Shown piece by piece: positions 8,075 to 17,810 of a DNA stretch of 64,000 bases. Positions within the stretch are counted from its first letter, which is position 1; each line of letters starts with the position of its first letter. Made by a program: the position numbers and the translations under genes. This DNA comes from Bacteroidales bacterium. Its GTDB lineage: Bacteria; Bacteroidota; Bacteroidia; Bacteroidales; UBA932. A model generated the notes under the pieces. That model was not told the DNA's origin. It did not search any database and was given only the letters and a program-made list of their open reading frames with translations. Where the stretch lies: assembly GCA_016286385.1 (NCBI GenBank), contig JAEESO010000003.1:1-64000 (forward strand). The letters run 5' to 3'.

Positions 8075-8214
8075 TGCCGTGTTGACAGCCAGAAAGCCCC
8101 TATTGGCGTTTTGGGGACCAACACGGCAAGGTTTTTCAGGAAAAAGGCCGATTCCCTTGCCGTGTCGGCATAGAAATCGGCCATAGAAGCGTTATACGTG
8201 TCAACACGGCAAGG
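8075..8214. repeat. Composite hairpin repeat with four GCCGTGTTGACA modules (copy 1)
   Basis: A roughly 140-bp element with four copies of a 12-13-base module in alternating orientation: GCCGTGTTGACA (8076-8087), CCAACACGGCAAG (8118-8130), CTTGCCGTGTCGG (8156-8168) and TGTCAACACGGCAAGG (8199-8214). Between them sit GGCCGAT and ATCGGCC in opposite orientation. Copy 2 is at 55924-56061 with the same module order. It sits directly after the ribF stop. No credible gene; the open frames across it are repeat-driven. Confidence 0.85.
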
Positions 8215-8216
8215 AC

Positions 8217-9155
8217 CTATCGGCGGCACAATTCCCGGTCCTGCTCCAACTGGGCGCGGAGGGCATCCAGGGAGGGGAACTTGCGCTCATCGCGGATGCG
8301 GCGGAGGAAACGGAGCCTCAGCGGCAGGCCGTAGATATCCTCATCGAACCCAAGTATGTGGGTTTCAATGGTTCTGGAAGTCCCGCCCACCGTGGGCCTT
8401 GTGCCGATATTGCACATTCCCCTGAACAGATTTCCCGTCACCTCAACATCCACGGCATAAACGCCATTTTCCGGCACCAGCTTCAAAGGTTCATAAAGCT
8501 GGATATTTGCCGTTGGAAAGCCTATGGTCCTTCCCATCTTGTTGCCGGCCACCACCACTCCGTGCAGCCCGTAACTATATCCCAGCATAGCATTTGCCGC
8601 CTCCACGTCCCCTTCCTCCAGTGCCTTCCGGATCCTGGTTGAAGAAACGGAGGCCTGTTGGTCTTCCGAACCCGTGGCCGCCCGTGGCCACGTGAACGGG
8701 AGGGGCCCGACGGCCGTCAAGGCCGTTGGGAGGGACGAGGAGCGAAGCGACGAAGGGTTCGGAGACCAATAGGCCTCCATATCCTTAAACGTCTTCCTGT
8801 CACTCCCAATCCTGTTATCATACCCCATCACAATGAGCGAAGCACGGTAACGGGTTTGAAGAAGGTCAAGATACTCTGCGGCAGTGAGGGATGCGAAGCG
8901 GCGGTTGAAGGGAATAACCTCCACGCGGTCTATGCCGACAGCCTCAATAAGAGCCTTCTTCTCCTCAAGGGAAGTGAGGAGCCTGAAATCCCTGGCGTCC
9001 TGCTGAAGGACAGTCCTTGGATGAGGCCAAAATGTAACCACAACGGCCTCCTCCCCCCTTTCACGGGCAGAGGAGACCACTGTCTCAAGCACACGACGGT
9101 GCCCGAGATGGACACCGTCGAAGAATCCTGTGGTTACTACAGCCACTTCACGCAC
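8217..9155 (-). CDS. ribF: Bifunctional riboflavin kinase/FMN adenylyltransferase with in-frame palindrome
   Basis: A 312-residue enzyme making FMN and FAD from riboflavin. The N-terminal nucleotidyltransferase domain has TGFFDGVHLGHR (9-20) and an SSTRIRKALEEGD motif (171-183). The C-terminal kinase domain contains GRTIGFPTANIQ. It begins with GTG and overlaps the upstream glycogen gene by 19 bases. Residues about 127-169 are encoded by a 129-bp palindromic element (8650-8778), giving the un-enzyme-like stretch SPNPSSLRSSSLPTALTAVG. Total length is still normal for the family, so native loop sequence may have been replaced. Last gene of the xseA-to-ribF operon. Confidence 0.93.
   Translation of the reverse strand: MREVAVVTTGFFDGVHLGHRRVLETVVSSARERGEEAVVVTFWPHPRTVLQQDARDFRLLTSLEEKKALIEAVGIDRVEVIPFNRRFASLTAAEYLDLLQTRYRASLIVMGYDNRIGSDRKTFKDMEAYWSPNPSSLRSSSLPTALTAVGPLPFTWPRAATGSEDQQASVSSTRIRKALEEGDVEAANAMLGYSYGLHGVVVAGNKMGRTIGFPTANIQLYEPLKLVPENGVYAVDVEVTGNLFRGMCNIGTRPTVGGTSRTIETHILGFDEDIYGLPLRLRFLRRIRDERKFPSLDALRAQLEQDRELCRR
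8650..8778. repeat. Palindromic element with 24-bp terminal inverted repeats inside ribF
   Basis: The left arm (8650-8673, starting GGAGGCCTGTTGGTCTTCCG) and the right arm (8755-8778) are complementary over about 24 bases with one mismatch and one single-base indel. Smaller hairpins (ACGGCC-GTCAA-GGCCGT) lie inside. The 129-bp length is divisible by three and open in the ribF frame. Confidence 0.85.
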
Positions 9156-12100
9156 TCAAAGCTCTGGCGATGCGCAAGGAGCGGGTGCTTTGCGAACACG
9201 CGGGCGCCCACCAGGTATGAACCGGTCTTTTCAGGAAGGACATCCACTTCGTAGTGTGCAACACCGTCCTTCACGGACACAACCTTGAACTCCTGGACAT
9301 CCACAATGTGTACCTTTCCGCGGGTGTCGGACTGTGCGAACACAATCTCAAGGCCCACTTCCTTTGCAGTCAGGTCTCCAAGCTGGAGATCCATCTCTGC
9401 GTGGTAAGGCTGAGCCACTGAAAGGTCATAAGTGGTATCCGGCTGGGAACGGGAAACAAGGCGTACATTCTCCCACTCACGACGTACGTGAGTCTTCCAG
9501 GCGGCAAGTTCACGGGCCTTGGCAAAATCCTTTGCCTTTACGGCTGCAACCGCCTTGGACTGAGGCTCATAGTACTGATTGATATAGTCTGTGAGCATAC
9601 GGTTGGTGGTGAAGTTGCAGGCCACCTTTGCAATGGTGTTCTTGATGTAGCCAATCCACTCAGAGCTGCGACCTGTCATACGGTCTACATTATAATATGC
9701 AGGTGCAATGTCGTTCTCAATGATCTGGTAAATGGTAGCGGCATCAAGTTCATTCTGGAAGTTATTGTCTTCGTAGGCCTGCTCAATGGGGAGAGCCCAG
9801 CCGGCGCCTTCCTTGTAACCCTCTACCCACCATCCGTCAAGCACGGAGAAGTGCATGGTTCCGTTCATGGCGGCCTTTTCTCCGGAAGTACCGGAAGCCT
9901 CCTGAGGACGGGTAGGATTGTTCATCCACACATCTACGCCCTGGACCATACGCTTTGCAAGGGTGATGTCATAACCAGGGACAAACACAATCTTGCCGAT
10001 GAAACGGGGATCCTTGGAGATGTCAACGATCTGCTTGATGAGGTCCTGGCCGGCTTTGTCGGCAGGGTGGGCCTTACCAGCAAAGAGGAACTGAACGGGC
10101 TGTGAGGGATTGTTCACAATCTTGTCCAGACGGTCAAGGTCACGGAACAGAAGCGTTGCCCTCTTGTACGTTGCAAAACGGCGGGCAAAACCAATGGTGA
10201 GGACATCGTCCCTGAGGTTGTCCATGATAGTCACAAGCTCCGAAGGGCTGTAGTGATTGCTGATGGAGCTGTCGGAAAGCCTCTCACGGAGGAACTTGAT
10301 GAGCTTTGACTTAAGGATGCTCTTCACGCCCCAGACCTCTGCGTCTGATACGCCGTAGATACCGTCAAAGCAGGATTTGTCATAGTGATGAGTGGCAAAT
10401 GCAGGGCCGAACACACGTGCGTGCACGGGCTTCCACTCAGGAGCGCACCATGTAGGATAGTGAACGCCGTTTGTGACATAGCTTACAAAGAGTTCCTCCG
10501 GGAGATAACCCTGGTACATGTGCTGGAAGATCTCCTGGGACACCTTTCCGTGAAGCATGGACACGCCGTTTACATTCTGGGAGATGTTGGCGGCAAGGTT
10601 ACTCATTGAGAACTTCTCATGGGGATCCAGAGGATTGTCCTTACCAAGGGACATGAGGGTTTCCCAGTCCACTTTAAGGCGCTCCGGATAATGGCCGATA
10701 TACTGCCTCAGGAGACCCTCCTCAAAGGCATCATGGCCGGCGGGAACGGGAGTATGGGTGGTGAACAGGGAGCTTGCGCGCACAACCTCAAGGGCCTCTG
10801 AGAAGTCAAGGTTGTCCTTCTCAATGTACTCGCGGAGACGCTCCATGCCGATGAAAGCGGCGTGGCCCTCGTTGCAGTGATACACCTGGGGATCCAGACC
10901 AAGCTTACGGAGTGCGCGGATACCGCCCACGCCAAGGAGGAGTTCCTGCTTGAGACGGTTTTCCCAGTTGCCACCATAGAGGTGATAGGTAACCTCGCGG
11001 TCCTCGGGGATATTGGCCTCATAGTCAGTATCCATAAGATAGAGGTCCGTGCGGCCCACTTCCACCTTCCACAGGCGTGCAGTGAGGTTACGGCCGGGGA
11101 ATGCCACGGAAGTGGTTACCCAGTTGCCGTCCTTGTCCAGCACCGGAACAGCGGGAATTTTGGTGAAGTCCTGGGCGTCATAACCGGCCACCTGATACCC
11201 CTGGGCGCTGAGCACCTGGTTGAAGTATCCGTAGCGGTACAGAAGGCCCACGGCCACAAGGTTAACGTTCATATCGGAGGTTTCCTTGAGGTAGTCACCA
11301 GCAAGGATACCAAGGCCGCCGGAGTAAATCTTCAGGGAAGTGTCCAGACCATATTCCATGCAGAAATATGCGATGGAAGGATCCTTGCGCTTTGCCTTTG
11401 CGGCCATGTAAGTGTCAAATTCATCAAGAACCCTGCGCATGCGGGCAAGGAATTCTGCGTCCTCGGAGAGCTGCTGGAAACGCTTGATACTTACGGTATC
11501 CAGCACGGCAAGAGGATTGTGGCCGCTCTTGTGCCAGATTTCGGGATCGATGGAGCGGAAAAGATCCTTTGCGCTCTCGTTCCAGCACCACCACAGGTTC
11601 TTGGAAAGTTTCTCCAGGCGGGAGAGCTTCTCCGGAAGATGGCGTGTAACAATAATGGAACGCCATGCGGGAGAAGTTACGTCTGATTTAAAATATTGCA
11701 TTGTCTTGTCTTTGGATTTGTAGGAGTCCCTGCGGGCCTGAACTTTCTCAAGTGCAAGCGAGTAAGCCTCCTTATAGTATATTATCTGATTATCCCAGAG
11801 GGCTATCTGAGCAACCTCACGGGCATTTTCCCGGTATGCCTTGCGCTGAGTCTTGTCAAGGTTTGCGATTTCCTTGACGCGGGCAGCAACGCCGTCCACA
11901 ACCTCTTCATAATTGGTCTCATCCCTATGAAGGACGGTGATACCGGTATGTTTCTTCTTGTAATGGGTCTCCACCCAGAGTCCAAAGCCTGCAAGGTCTG
12001 TGGTGAGGGTGGGAATCCTGAAGGCAAGAGCCTCCAGCGGGGTGTAACCCCAGGGTTCATAATACGACGGGAACAGGGCAAGGTCAAGCCCGCACAGTAA

Positions 12101-13378
12101 GTCGTAGTATGACATGTTGAAAACGCCGTCTTCCCCGGTAAGGTATGAAGGGATGAAGTAAACCTTCACCTTGTCCCCTATTGAGTTCACAAGGCCGGTT
12201 TCCCTCAGGCGGCGGGTAATTGTGTCGTACTCCGCATTCATGAGATAATGCGAAGTCTGGGTCTGGTAGTGCTCGTCTCCGCGGCCTTCCAGCTTTGCCA
12301 CAAGCTCCTTGTCCGGGCCGTGATGGCCTGAAGGAATCATGATGAAAGCCTGGACGGGACGGCCTTCGAAGCCGGTGCGGTTGAGCTTGTCAAGGGCGTC
12401 GATGAAAACGTCAATTCCCTTGTTTCGGAATTCATAACGGCCACCAATGCCGATAAAGATGGAGTTCTCCGGGACAGCCTCTGCGCTCATGGCGGTGGCA
12501 ACCTTCACCAGGCACTCCCTGGCAGCCTTGTGGAGGGTGTCATAAGCGGCGTCCGACGCCGGTGTGAAGCTGTTCTCGAAGCCGTTGGGGGTGACGACGT
12601 CCACGGGGCGCTCCAGAAACTGGGCGCACTCCTTTGCGGTGATATCGCTCACCGTTGTGAATACATCGGCATTCTGGGCCGATTTCTTCTCCAGCGAGTA
12701 GATAGCAGTAACGTTGAAGCGGCGTGCCATCTCATCGCCGTTGTACTGTGACATTTTGTCGTAGAGCGGGAGATTGTTGCCGGCAAGGCATCGGCCCATC
12801 ATTGTGGCGTGAGTGGTGAACGCCGTTGCAATGGGAAGCTGGGCTTTCTTGATGTGAAGGATACCGGCGCCGGTCTGCCATTCATGGAACTGGGCCACAA
12901 CCTTTTCTCCACCCTTGAGGTTATAATTCCAGAAACTCTCTATGACGCGGCCTGCGATGACGCCGAATACGGCGGACTCCTTGTAATCCCAGTTTCCGGA
13001 GATTGAGTCTACGCCGAAATCTGTCCAGAGGGCACCCAGGATATCATCGGCCTGGGTAAGGAACTGTTTGTAATCCACAAGGATGGCCACGGGACGGCCG
13101 GGGATGTTCCACCGCCCCACGCGGAAGCGTAGGCCCTCAGTGAGAGCCTGCGCTTTCCAAGAGCGGTATAGCATGGGGTCTTCCAGAAAATCCGGATTGT
13201 CACTTCTGTGCATCCAGACATCCGGGCCGATGAAAATGTGGCGCCTGCCAAGCTGCGAGCTCAGATGCAGGGCCTTGGTGGCCACGACGGTGTAAATGCC
13301 GCCAACCTTGTTACAAACCTCCCAACTTACTTCAAACAGGTAATCCGGTTGCAGTAATTCTTTCTTCTGAGTTGCCAT
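9137..13378 (-). CDS. Fused glycogen synthase and alpha-glucan phosphorylase
   Basis: A 1,413-residue two-enzyme fusion (numbering here from an in-frame GTG one codon earlier). Residues 1-555 are a GT3/GT5-like glycogen synthase: KVGG at 26-28 region for nucleotide-sugar binding, and the E-x7-E retaining motif EPWGYTPLE (442-450). From about 561 a GT35 alpha-glucan phosphorylase follows, with the N-terminal bundle (RHLPEKLSRLEKLSKNLWW) and the PLP-lysine segment EASGTSGEKAAMNG (K1169). A C-terminal beta domain closes it. The fusion joins chain building and phosphorolysis in one cytoplasmic protein. Three bases after the GH57 gene; ribF overlaps its end. ATG at 13378 preferred. Confidence 0.93.
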   Translation of the reverse strand: MATQKKELLQPDYLFEVSWEVCNKVGGIYTVVATKALHLSSQLGRRHIFIGPDVWMHRSDNPDFLEDPMLYRSWKAQALTEGLRFRVGRWNIPGRPVAILVDYKQFLTQADDILGALWTDFGVDSISGNWDYKESAVFGVIAGRVIESFWNYNLKGGEKVVAQFHEWQTGAGILHIKKAQLPIATAFTTHATMMGRCLAGNNLPLYDKMSQYNGDEMARRFNVTAIYSLEKKSAQNADVFTTVSDITAKECAQFLERPVDVVTPNGFENSFTPASDAAYDTLHKAARECLVKVATAMSAEAVPENSIFIGIGGRYEFRNKGIDVFIDALDKLNRTGFEGRPVQAFIMIPSGHHGPDKELVAKLEGRGDEHYQTQTSHYLMNAEYDTITRRLRETGLVNSIGDKVKVYFIPSYLTGEDGVFNMSYYDLLCGLDLALFPSYYEPWGYTPLEALAFRIPTLTTDLAGFGLWVETHYKKKHTGITVLHRDETNYEEVVDGVAARVKEIANLDKTQRKAYRENAREVAQIALWDNQIIYYKEAYSLALEKVQARRDSYKSKDKTMQYFKSDVTSPAWRSIIVTRHLPEKLSRLEKLSKNLWWCWNESAKDLFRSIDPEIWHKSGHNPLAVLDTVSIKRFQQLSEDAEFLARMRRVLDEFDTYMAAKAKRKDPSIAYFCMEYGLDTSLKIYSGGLGILAGDYLKETSDMNVNLVAVGLLYRYGYFNQVLSAQGYQVAGYDAQDFTKIPAVPVLDKDGNWVTTSVAFPGRNLTARLWKVEVGRTDLYLMDTDYEANIPEDREVTYHLYGGNWENRLKQELLLGVGGIRALRKLGLDPQVYHCNEGHAAFIGMERLREYIEKDNLDFSEALEVVRASSLFTTHTPVPAGHDAFEEGLLRQYIGHYPERLKVDWETLMSLGKDNPLDPHEKFSMSNLAANISQNVNGVSMLHGKVSQEIFQHMYQGYLPEELFVSYVTNGVHYPTWCAPEWKPVHARVFGPAFATHHYDKSCFDGIYGVSDAEVWGVKSILKSKLIKFLRERLSDSSISNHYSPSELVTIMDNLRDDVLTIGFARRFATYKRATLLFRDLDRLDKIVNNPSQPVQFLFAGKAHPADKAGQDLIKQIVDISKDPRFIGKIVFVPGYDITLAKRMVQGVDVWMNNPTRPQEASGTSGEKAAMNGTMHFSVLDGWWVEGYKEGAGWALPIEQAYEDNNFQNELDAATIYQIIENDIAPAYYNVDRMTGRSSEWIGYIKNTIAKVACNFTTNRMLTDYINQYYEPQSKAVAAVKAKDFAKARELAAWKTHVRREWENVRLVSRSQPDTTYDLSVAQPYHAEMDLQLGDLTAKEVGLEIVFAQSDTRGKVHIVDVQEFKVVSVKDGVAHYEVDVLPEKTGSYLVGARVFAKHPLLAHRQSFECVKWL

Positions 13379-13381
13379 CAC

Positions 13382-14572
13382 TTAATCCAACGCCGCGCGC
13401 TTTTCATCCAGACGGATCTGGAAATCAGAGATAACATTCATATAGTTGATGAATGCCTCGTAGGGAGTATCATAGGGGTTGAAGTACTTGTGCACTTCAC
13501 CGTCACTGAAGAACTTTGTGCACATGTAGTAGAAGTGGTCGCTCTCCTGGAGATGGCCCCAGTCCTCATAGAGGTCAGGGTCATTCACAATAGCAAGCTT
13601 CTCCTTCATTGCGTAAACCTTCTTGAAGGCCTCACTCTGGAGCTCGTTGCCAAGCCATGCGGTAACGTCACGCTCTTCATCGGCCCAGGAGATGGTGTCC
13701 TCAACGTCAATATCGGCCACGGGCTTGTACTTCTTCACTACCTCTGAAGGTGTTGCGAAGCCGAAGGTGCCGTCCTTCAGGACTGCAGCGGGAAGGGCCT
13801 TCATGAAGTCGAAGATGCCGGTGTCTGCGGCCTGGTGCTCTCCGAAGGTCTCGTAGTCCATGAAGAGGTTCACCACATCTCCATCCTTGGCGTTTTCCTT
13901 GAGCCATCCAACATACTGGTCTGCGGTGACCTTATTCTGAGCGAAGCGGAATGCGATGTCATCAGAAAGGGTGTAGTTACGGAGAAGGAGCTTCAGACGG
14001 GGCTGGGTTGCGCTTGTGTACACGAAGTTGGGGCTCTGCCAGCCCATGATGTGACGGGCACCCTCTGTGAGCATGGTCTTGTAACCCATCTCATAGACAA
14101 CCTCACCTATAGAGTTGTCATAGATAAGCTCAGTGTTGCGGAAAACGGTGGGCTTCACGCCAAAGAGCTCTTCAATCTTGGCAGCGTGTTTTGCAACCTG
14201 ATGCTTGAACTCTGAATCTGAGCCGATGGAAGCAAGGGAGTGATAATAGGTCTCTGCGAGGAACTCAACGCGGCCTGTGGCGGCAAGGGCCTTGAAGCTG
14301 TCAATCACCTCGGGGGCAAACCTCTGGAACTGCTCCAGGGCGCTGCCGGAGATGGAGTAAGCGATCTTGAACTTGCCCTTGTTTGCGTTGATAAGTTCCA
14401 GCATGAGCTGGTTCATGGGTAGGTAGCACTTCTGGGCCACGCGGCGCAGGATGGTGCGGTTGGCAAAGTCGTCGTAATAGTGGGAATCTTTGCCGATATC
14501 AAAGAATCTGTACAGGCGAAGCCTTGTGGGCTGATGGACCTGGAAATACAGGCAGATGCTCTTTGTTGCCAT
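13382..14572 (-). CDS. Glycoside hydrolase family 57 alpha-amylase-like
   Basis: A 396-residue cytoplasmic GH57 enzyme acting on alpha-glucans (4-alpha-glucanotransferase or amylase; the sequence does not decide). It opens with the family motif YFQVHQP (H13). The nucleophile is E148 in FRNTELIY and the acid/base D239 in FMDYETFGEH. No signal peptide, consistent with glycogen turnover inside the cell. Fits tightly between the GT4 gene (6 bases) and the synthase/phosphorylase fusion. Confidence 0.92.
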   Translation of the reverse strand: MATKSICLYFQVHQPTRLRLYRFFDIGKDSHYYDDFANRTILRRVAQKCYLPMNQLMLELINANKGKFKIAYSISGSALEQFQRFAPEVIDSFKALAATGRVEFLAETYYHSLASIGSDSEFKHQVAKHAAKIEELFGVKPTVFRNTELIYDNSIGEVVYEMGYKTMLTEGARHIMGWQSPNFVYTSATQPRLKLLLRNYTLSDDIAFRFAQNKVTADQYVGWLKENAKDGDVVNLFMDYETFGEHQAADTGIFDFMKALPAAVLKDGTFGFATPSEVVKKYKPVADIDVEDTISWADEERDVTAWLGNELQSEAFKKVYAMKEKLAIVNDPDLYEDWGHLQESDHFYYMCTKFFSDGEVHKYFNPYDTPYEAFINYMNVISDFQIRLDEKRAALD

Positions 14573-14578
14573 AATATC

Positions 14579-15868
14579 TTATTTTACAACTGATTCATAA
14601 ACTTTCTTGAGCTTGGCGCAGGCGCCATTCCATTTGAGGGCGTTGACCTCGTCGTATCCCATTGCGGTGCTGAAGTGCGCAAGGGCCGGGTAGCTGAGCA
14701 GACCGTAGATATCGTCTGCTATTGCATCCACATCCCAGAAGTCTACCTTGAAGGCATATTTGAGGACCTCCGCGGCGCCGGACTGCTTGGAGATGATGGA
14801 AGGGACTCCCGTACGCATGGCCTCCAGAGGGGAAATGCCAAAAGGCTCCGATATGGAAGGCATGATGTATACGTCTGAGAGGGCGAACATCTTCTGGACG
14901 TCTGCGCCCCTGAGGAAGCCCGTGAAGTGGAAACGGTCACTGATGCCAAGGCGGGCGGCGTGGCGGATGGCGCGGTTCATCATATCACCGCTGCCGGCCA
15001 TCACGAAGCGTACGTTCTTGGTGCGCTTGAGAACCTTTGCGGCGGCCTCGATGAAGTATTCCGGGCCCTTCTGGTAGGTGATACGGCCAAGGAAAGTAAC
15101 AACGGGTTCCTTAACTCCGCGCTCCACCTCCAGGTTCTCCCTGCCGCTGAAGTCTACGGCGTTGTGGACCGTAACAACCTTGGCGGGATCAATGCCGTAG
15201 CGGGTGATGACGATGTTGCGGGTGAGGTCACTCACGGTCACAACTTTATCGGCCAACTGCATGCCCCTTTGCTCAATGGCAAAGACCCTGGTGTCTATGT
15301 TATCCACGCTGCCTCGGTCAAAGGACGTAGCGTGAACGTGGATCACGAGGGGTTTTCCGGTGAGTTCCTTGGCGGCGATGCCGGCGTAGTAGCACAGCCA
15401 GTCGTGGGCGTGGATGACGTCAAACTCATCCTTTTTCTGCATGGCGATTGTGCCGCCCACCATGGCGTAACGTGCAACCTCTTCCATGAGGTTAGCGCCG
15501 TACTTGCCGGAGAACTTGAATTTCTGGCCATAGCTTATGGAGAAGTCCTTCACCTGACGGCGTTTTTCTTCTTCCACAAGACGGCCGAATTCCTCGGGGT
15601 CTGCGTAGGGCACCATGTTGGAACCGATGTGGATGAACTTGACCTTGTCAAGGAACTGGTCCACGGTTTCAGTGACGGTGTCTACGGCAACGTCCGAGGC
15701 GTTTATGATGGTTGTGGCGCTCTGGTCTTCATCTCCGGAGGCCGACGGCATCACAAAGAGGGTTTCTACGCCGTTATGGGCAAGACCCTTCACAATGCCT
15801 TCGCAGGCAGTTCCAAGACCGCCGGCGATATGGGGAGGAAACTCCCAACCAAACATTAGTACTCTCAT
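14579..15868 (-). CDS. GT4-family glycosyltransferase (glycogen synthase-like)
   Basis: A 429-residue GT-B fold glycosyltransferase. The N-terminal MRVLMFGWEFPPHIAGGLGT carries the donor-binding GGLG loop, and the C-terminal half has FLGRITYQKGPEYFIEAA and the E-x7-E motif SEPFGISPLE (E341, E349). Its place between debranching enzyme and GH57 supports a role in alpha-glucan elongation or priming, giving the operon a second synthase-like enzyme beside the fusion. Substrate is inferred from context. Confidence 0.88.
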   Translation of the reverse strand: MRVLMFGWEFPPHIAGGLGTACEGIVKGLAHNGVETLFVMPSASGDEDQSATTIINASDVAVDTVTETVDQFLDKVKFIHIGSNMVPYADPEEFGRLVEEEKRRQVKDFSISYGQKFKFSGKYGANLMEEVARYAMVGGTIAMQKKDEFDVIHAHDWLCYYAGIAAKELTGKPLVIHVHATSFDRGSVDNIDTRVFAIEQRGMQLADKVVTVSDLTRNIVITRYGIDPAKVVTVHNAVDFSGRENLEVERGVKEPVVTFLGRITYQKGPEYFIEAAAKVLKRTKNVRFVMAGSGDMMNRAIRHAARLGISDRFHFTGFLRGADVQKMFALSDVYIMPSISEPFGISPLEAMRTGVPSIISKQSGAAEVLKYAFKVDFWDVDAIADDIYGLLSYPALAHFSTAMGYDEVNALKWNGACAKLKKVYESVVK

Positions 15869-15871
15869 AGT

Positions 15872-17800
15872 TTATTCCTCCCTGTATTTTTCAATGAGCC
15901 AGTTGATATTGAGAAGGGCGGCTGTGGTCATGGCCGATGAGATTGCTCCGTGGGGCTCGTGGGGCGGGTCTCCGTCGTAGAGTTCACTGAAGCAGCCTAC
16001 ACCGTGCTTGAAAAGATCCTCGTAGAATCCTTCAGTGAGCCATTCCGCTCTCTTTATGAAGTTCTTGCCCATCATGTTGAAACTGGCGTAGCAGAACTGG
16101 GCAAGGAGGAACGGCCATGCGCAGCCGTTCATATAGGCTTCGTCACGCTGGACCTGGTTGCCCTCATACACGCCCTTGTAGCGGACGTCGCGGGGACTGA
16201 GGGTGCGGATGCCGCGGCGGGTCACAAGCTCTGCGTTCACAATTCTCATAACCTCCGACACGACGTCGTCGGACACGCAGATGTGGTCCAGGGATACGGC
16301 CCAGAGCTGGTTGGGACGGACCTCAAGGTGCTGGCCGCCGTTATCAACGTAATCGGCCAGAATACCCATATCCGCGTTCCAGAACGTGGGCTGGTAGTTC
16401 TTCTCAATGAGTTCCTTGATGGGAGCCCACTTCTTGTAGAAGCTGCCGTTCTTACGCTCGTTTTCAAGGGCGAATGCAATGGCGTTATACCACATTGCAT
16501 TGGTTTCAACCTGGTATCCGGCGCGCTCCGTAACAGCGCGGCCATTGATGTAGGCGTTCATCCAGCTGAGGGCAACACCGTCCTTCTGGGCCCAGAGGAG
16601 GCCGTTGGGCTGCATTGCAACCTCCTGGCGAACGCCGGGAAGGTAACTCTCGATGACAGCCTTCATGACGGGGCCGTATTTGGCCCATACATCCTTGGCC
16701 TTGGCGCCCCAGGCGATGTACTGCTGAAGGGCAACGGCAAGGTAGAGCGGAGCCTCAACCTGGGTGGTGCGGCGGGTAAAGCGCTCCTGGTTGTCCTCGA
16801 TGAGGTTGTCCAGGATTTCCTCAAACTCCCTGGCATCATTGTGGGCGTACAGGGTAAGGCCGGCGATTGAACCCAGGGTTTCACGGAGAAGACCCGTATA
16901 CAGCCAGCTGTAACCGGCAACTATCTGCTTGCGGCCGGCACTTTCACGGACAAGGTGGTCCGCGGCCCTTACAAGTTGATCATGATAAGACGTGATGGGG
17001 CCGATTTTCTCAACTACCGCAGCGAAGCGGCGCTTGAGGCCGGAAGCGTTCACGTTGTCACCGGCGCTTGCGGAGACTACGATGGAATCTCCCGCCTTTA
17101 GGTCTATCTCAAAGACGCCGGGCTGGAGGAGATCCTCACGGCAGTCGAAGCCGCGGCGCATCTCGTCTGAATAGGTGATGCCCTTGTACCAGACGGGATT
17201 GTGCCTGTAGGCCGATTGGGCGGAACTGAGCTGGATGTTCAGTTCCGGGAAGTCTTCATAGAGACAGAAGGCTGCGCCGTTCTGGACCGGCTTGAAGTCC
17301 GTGCGTGCGGCGTCATTCTCTCCTGTGAGACCGTGAACGTTACGGAAAGCCAGGAAAGGCTTGAGCTCCAGTTTCACTTTTGCGGGAGCATTGACCAGTT
17401 CATAGTGGATCATGAGCTGATCTGCGTCCGGGCTCAGGACAATCTGCTTGCGGAAAACGATTTCACCGATCTTGTAGGTAACGGTAGGGACCGGATCTGC
17501 GTCGAAATCCACAATGTACTTGTGTCCGCGCGGCTCATAGATGTCTCCGTAGCAGTGGATTCCAAGGTTGAAGCGCTTGCCCCTTAGGGTAAGGCTTTCG
17601 TCCAGGGAACTGAGGAGGAGATGCCTGAAGCCGCCGAACTTTTCTACCGGTACGGCCAGGAGGCCGTGGTAACGCCTGGTGTTGCAGGTCACGATGGACG
17701 TGTTGCAATAGGCGCCGGTTTTGTTGGCCAGGATGATTTCCCTCTTGAGGGAATACTCAAGGTTGACCAGTTCCGACTTGTTGAATTTCAGAAAAGCCAT
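15872..17800 (-). CDS. Glycogen debranching enzyme, amylo-alpha-1,6-glucosidase type (GH133)
   Basis: A 642-residue protein. The N-terminal domain (KREIILANKTGAYCNTSIVT, about 20-280) matches the bacterial GDE N-terminal module; from about 290 an (alpha/alpha)6-type catalytic domain follows, with WMNAYINGRAVTERAGYQVE and LWAVSLDH. It should remove alpha-1,6 branch stubs during glycogen degradation. Cytoplasmic. 10 bases after glgB and 3 before the GT4 gene. Confidence 0.92.
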   Translation of the reverse strand: MAFLKFNKSELVNLEYSLKREIILANKTGAYCNTSIVTCNTRRYHGLLAVPVEKFGGFRHLLLSSLDESLTLRGKRFNLGIHCYGDIYEPRGHKYIVDFDADPVPTVTYKIGEIVFRKQIVLSPDADQLMIHYELVNAPAKVKLELKPFLAFRNVHGLTGENDAARTDFKPVQNGAAFCLYEDFPELNIQLSSAQSAYRHNPVWYKGITYSDEMRRGFDCREDLLQPGVFEIDLKAGDSIVVSASAGDNVNASGLKRRFAAVVEKIGPITSYHDQLVRAADHLVRESAGRKQIVAGYSWLYTGLLRETLGSIAGLTLYAHNDAREFEEILDNLIEDNQERFTRRTTQVEAPLYLAVALQQYIAWGAKAKDVWAKYGPVMKAVIESYLPGVRQEVAMQPNGLLWAQKDGVALSWMNAYINGRAVTERAGYQVETNAMWYNAIAFALENERKNGSFYKKWAPIKELIEKNYQPTFWNADMGILADYVDNGGQHLEVRPNQLWAVSLDHICVSDDVVSEVMRIVNAELVTRRGIRTLSPRDVRYKGVYEGNQVQRDEAYMNGCAWPFLLAQFCYASFNMMGKNFIKRAEWLTEGFYEDLFKHGVGCFSELYDGDPPHEPHGAISSAMTTAALLNINWLIEKYREE

Positions 17801-17810
17801 AAATATAACG

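Noticed and set aside
8041..8229. Open frames on both strands across the GCCGTG composite repeat
   Set aside because: They translate a structured repeat; the second copy is not open in the same way.
14927..15859. 310-residue open frame opposite the GT4 gene
   Set aside because: Shadow frame; GT4 coding strand has clear active-site motifs.
15950..16870. 306-residue open frame opposite the debranching enzyme
   Set aside because: Shadow produced by GC-biased third positions; no start signal or domain.
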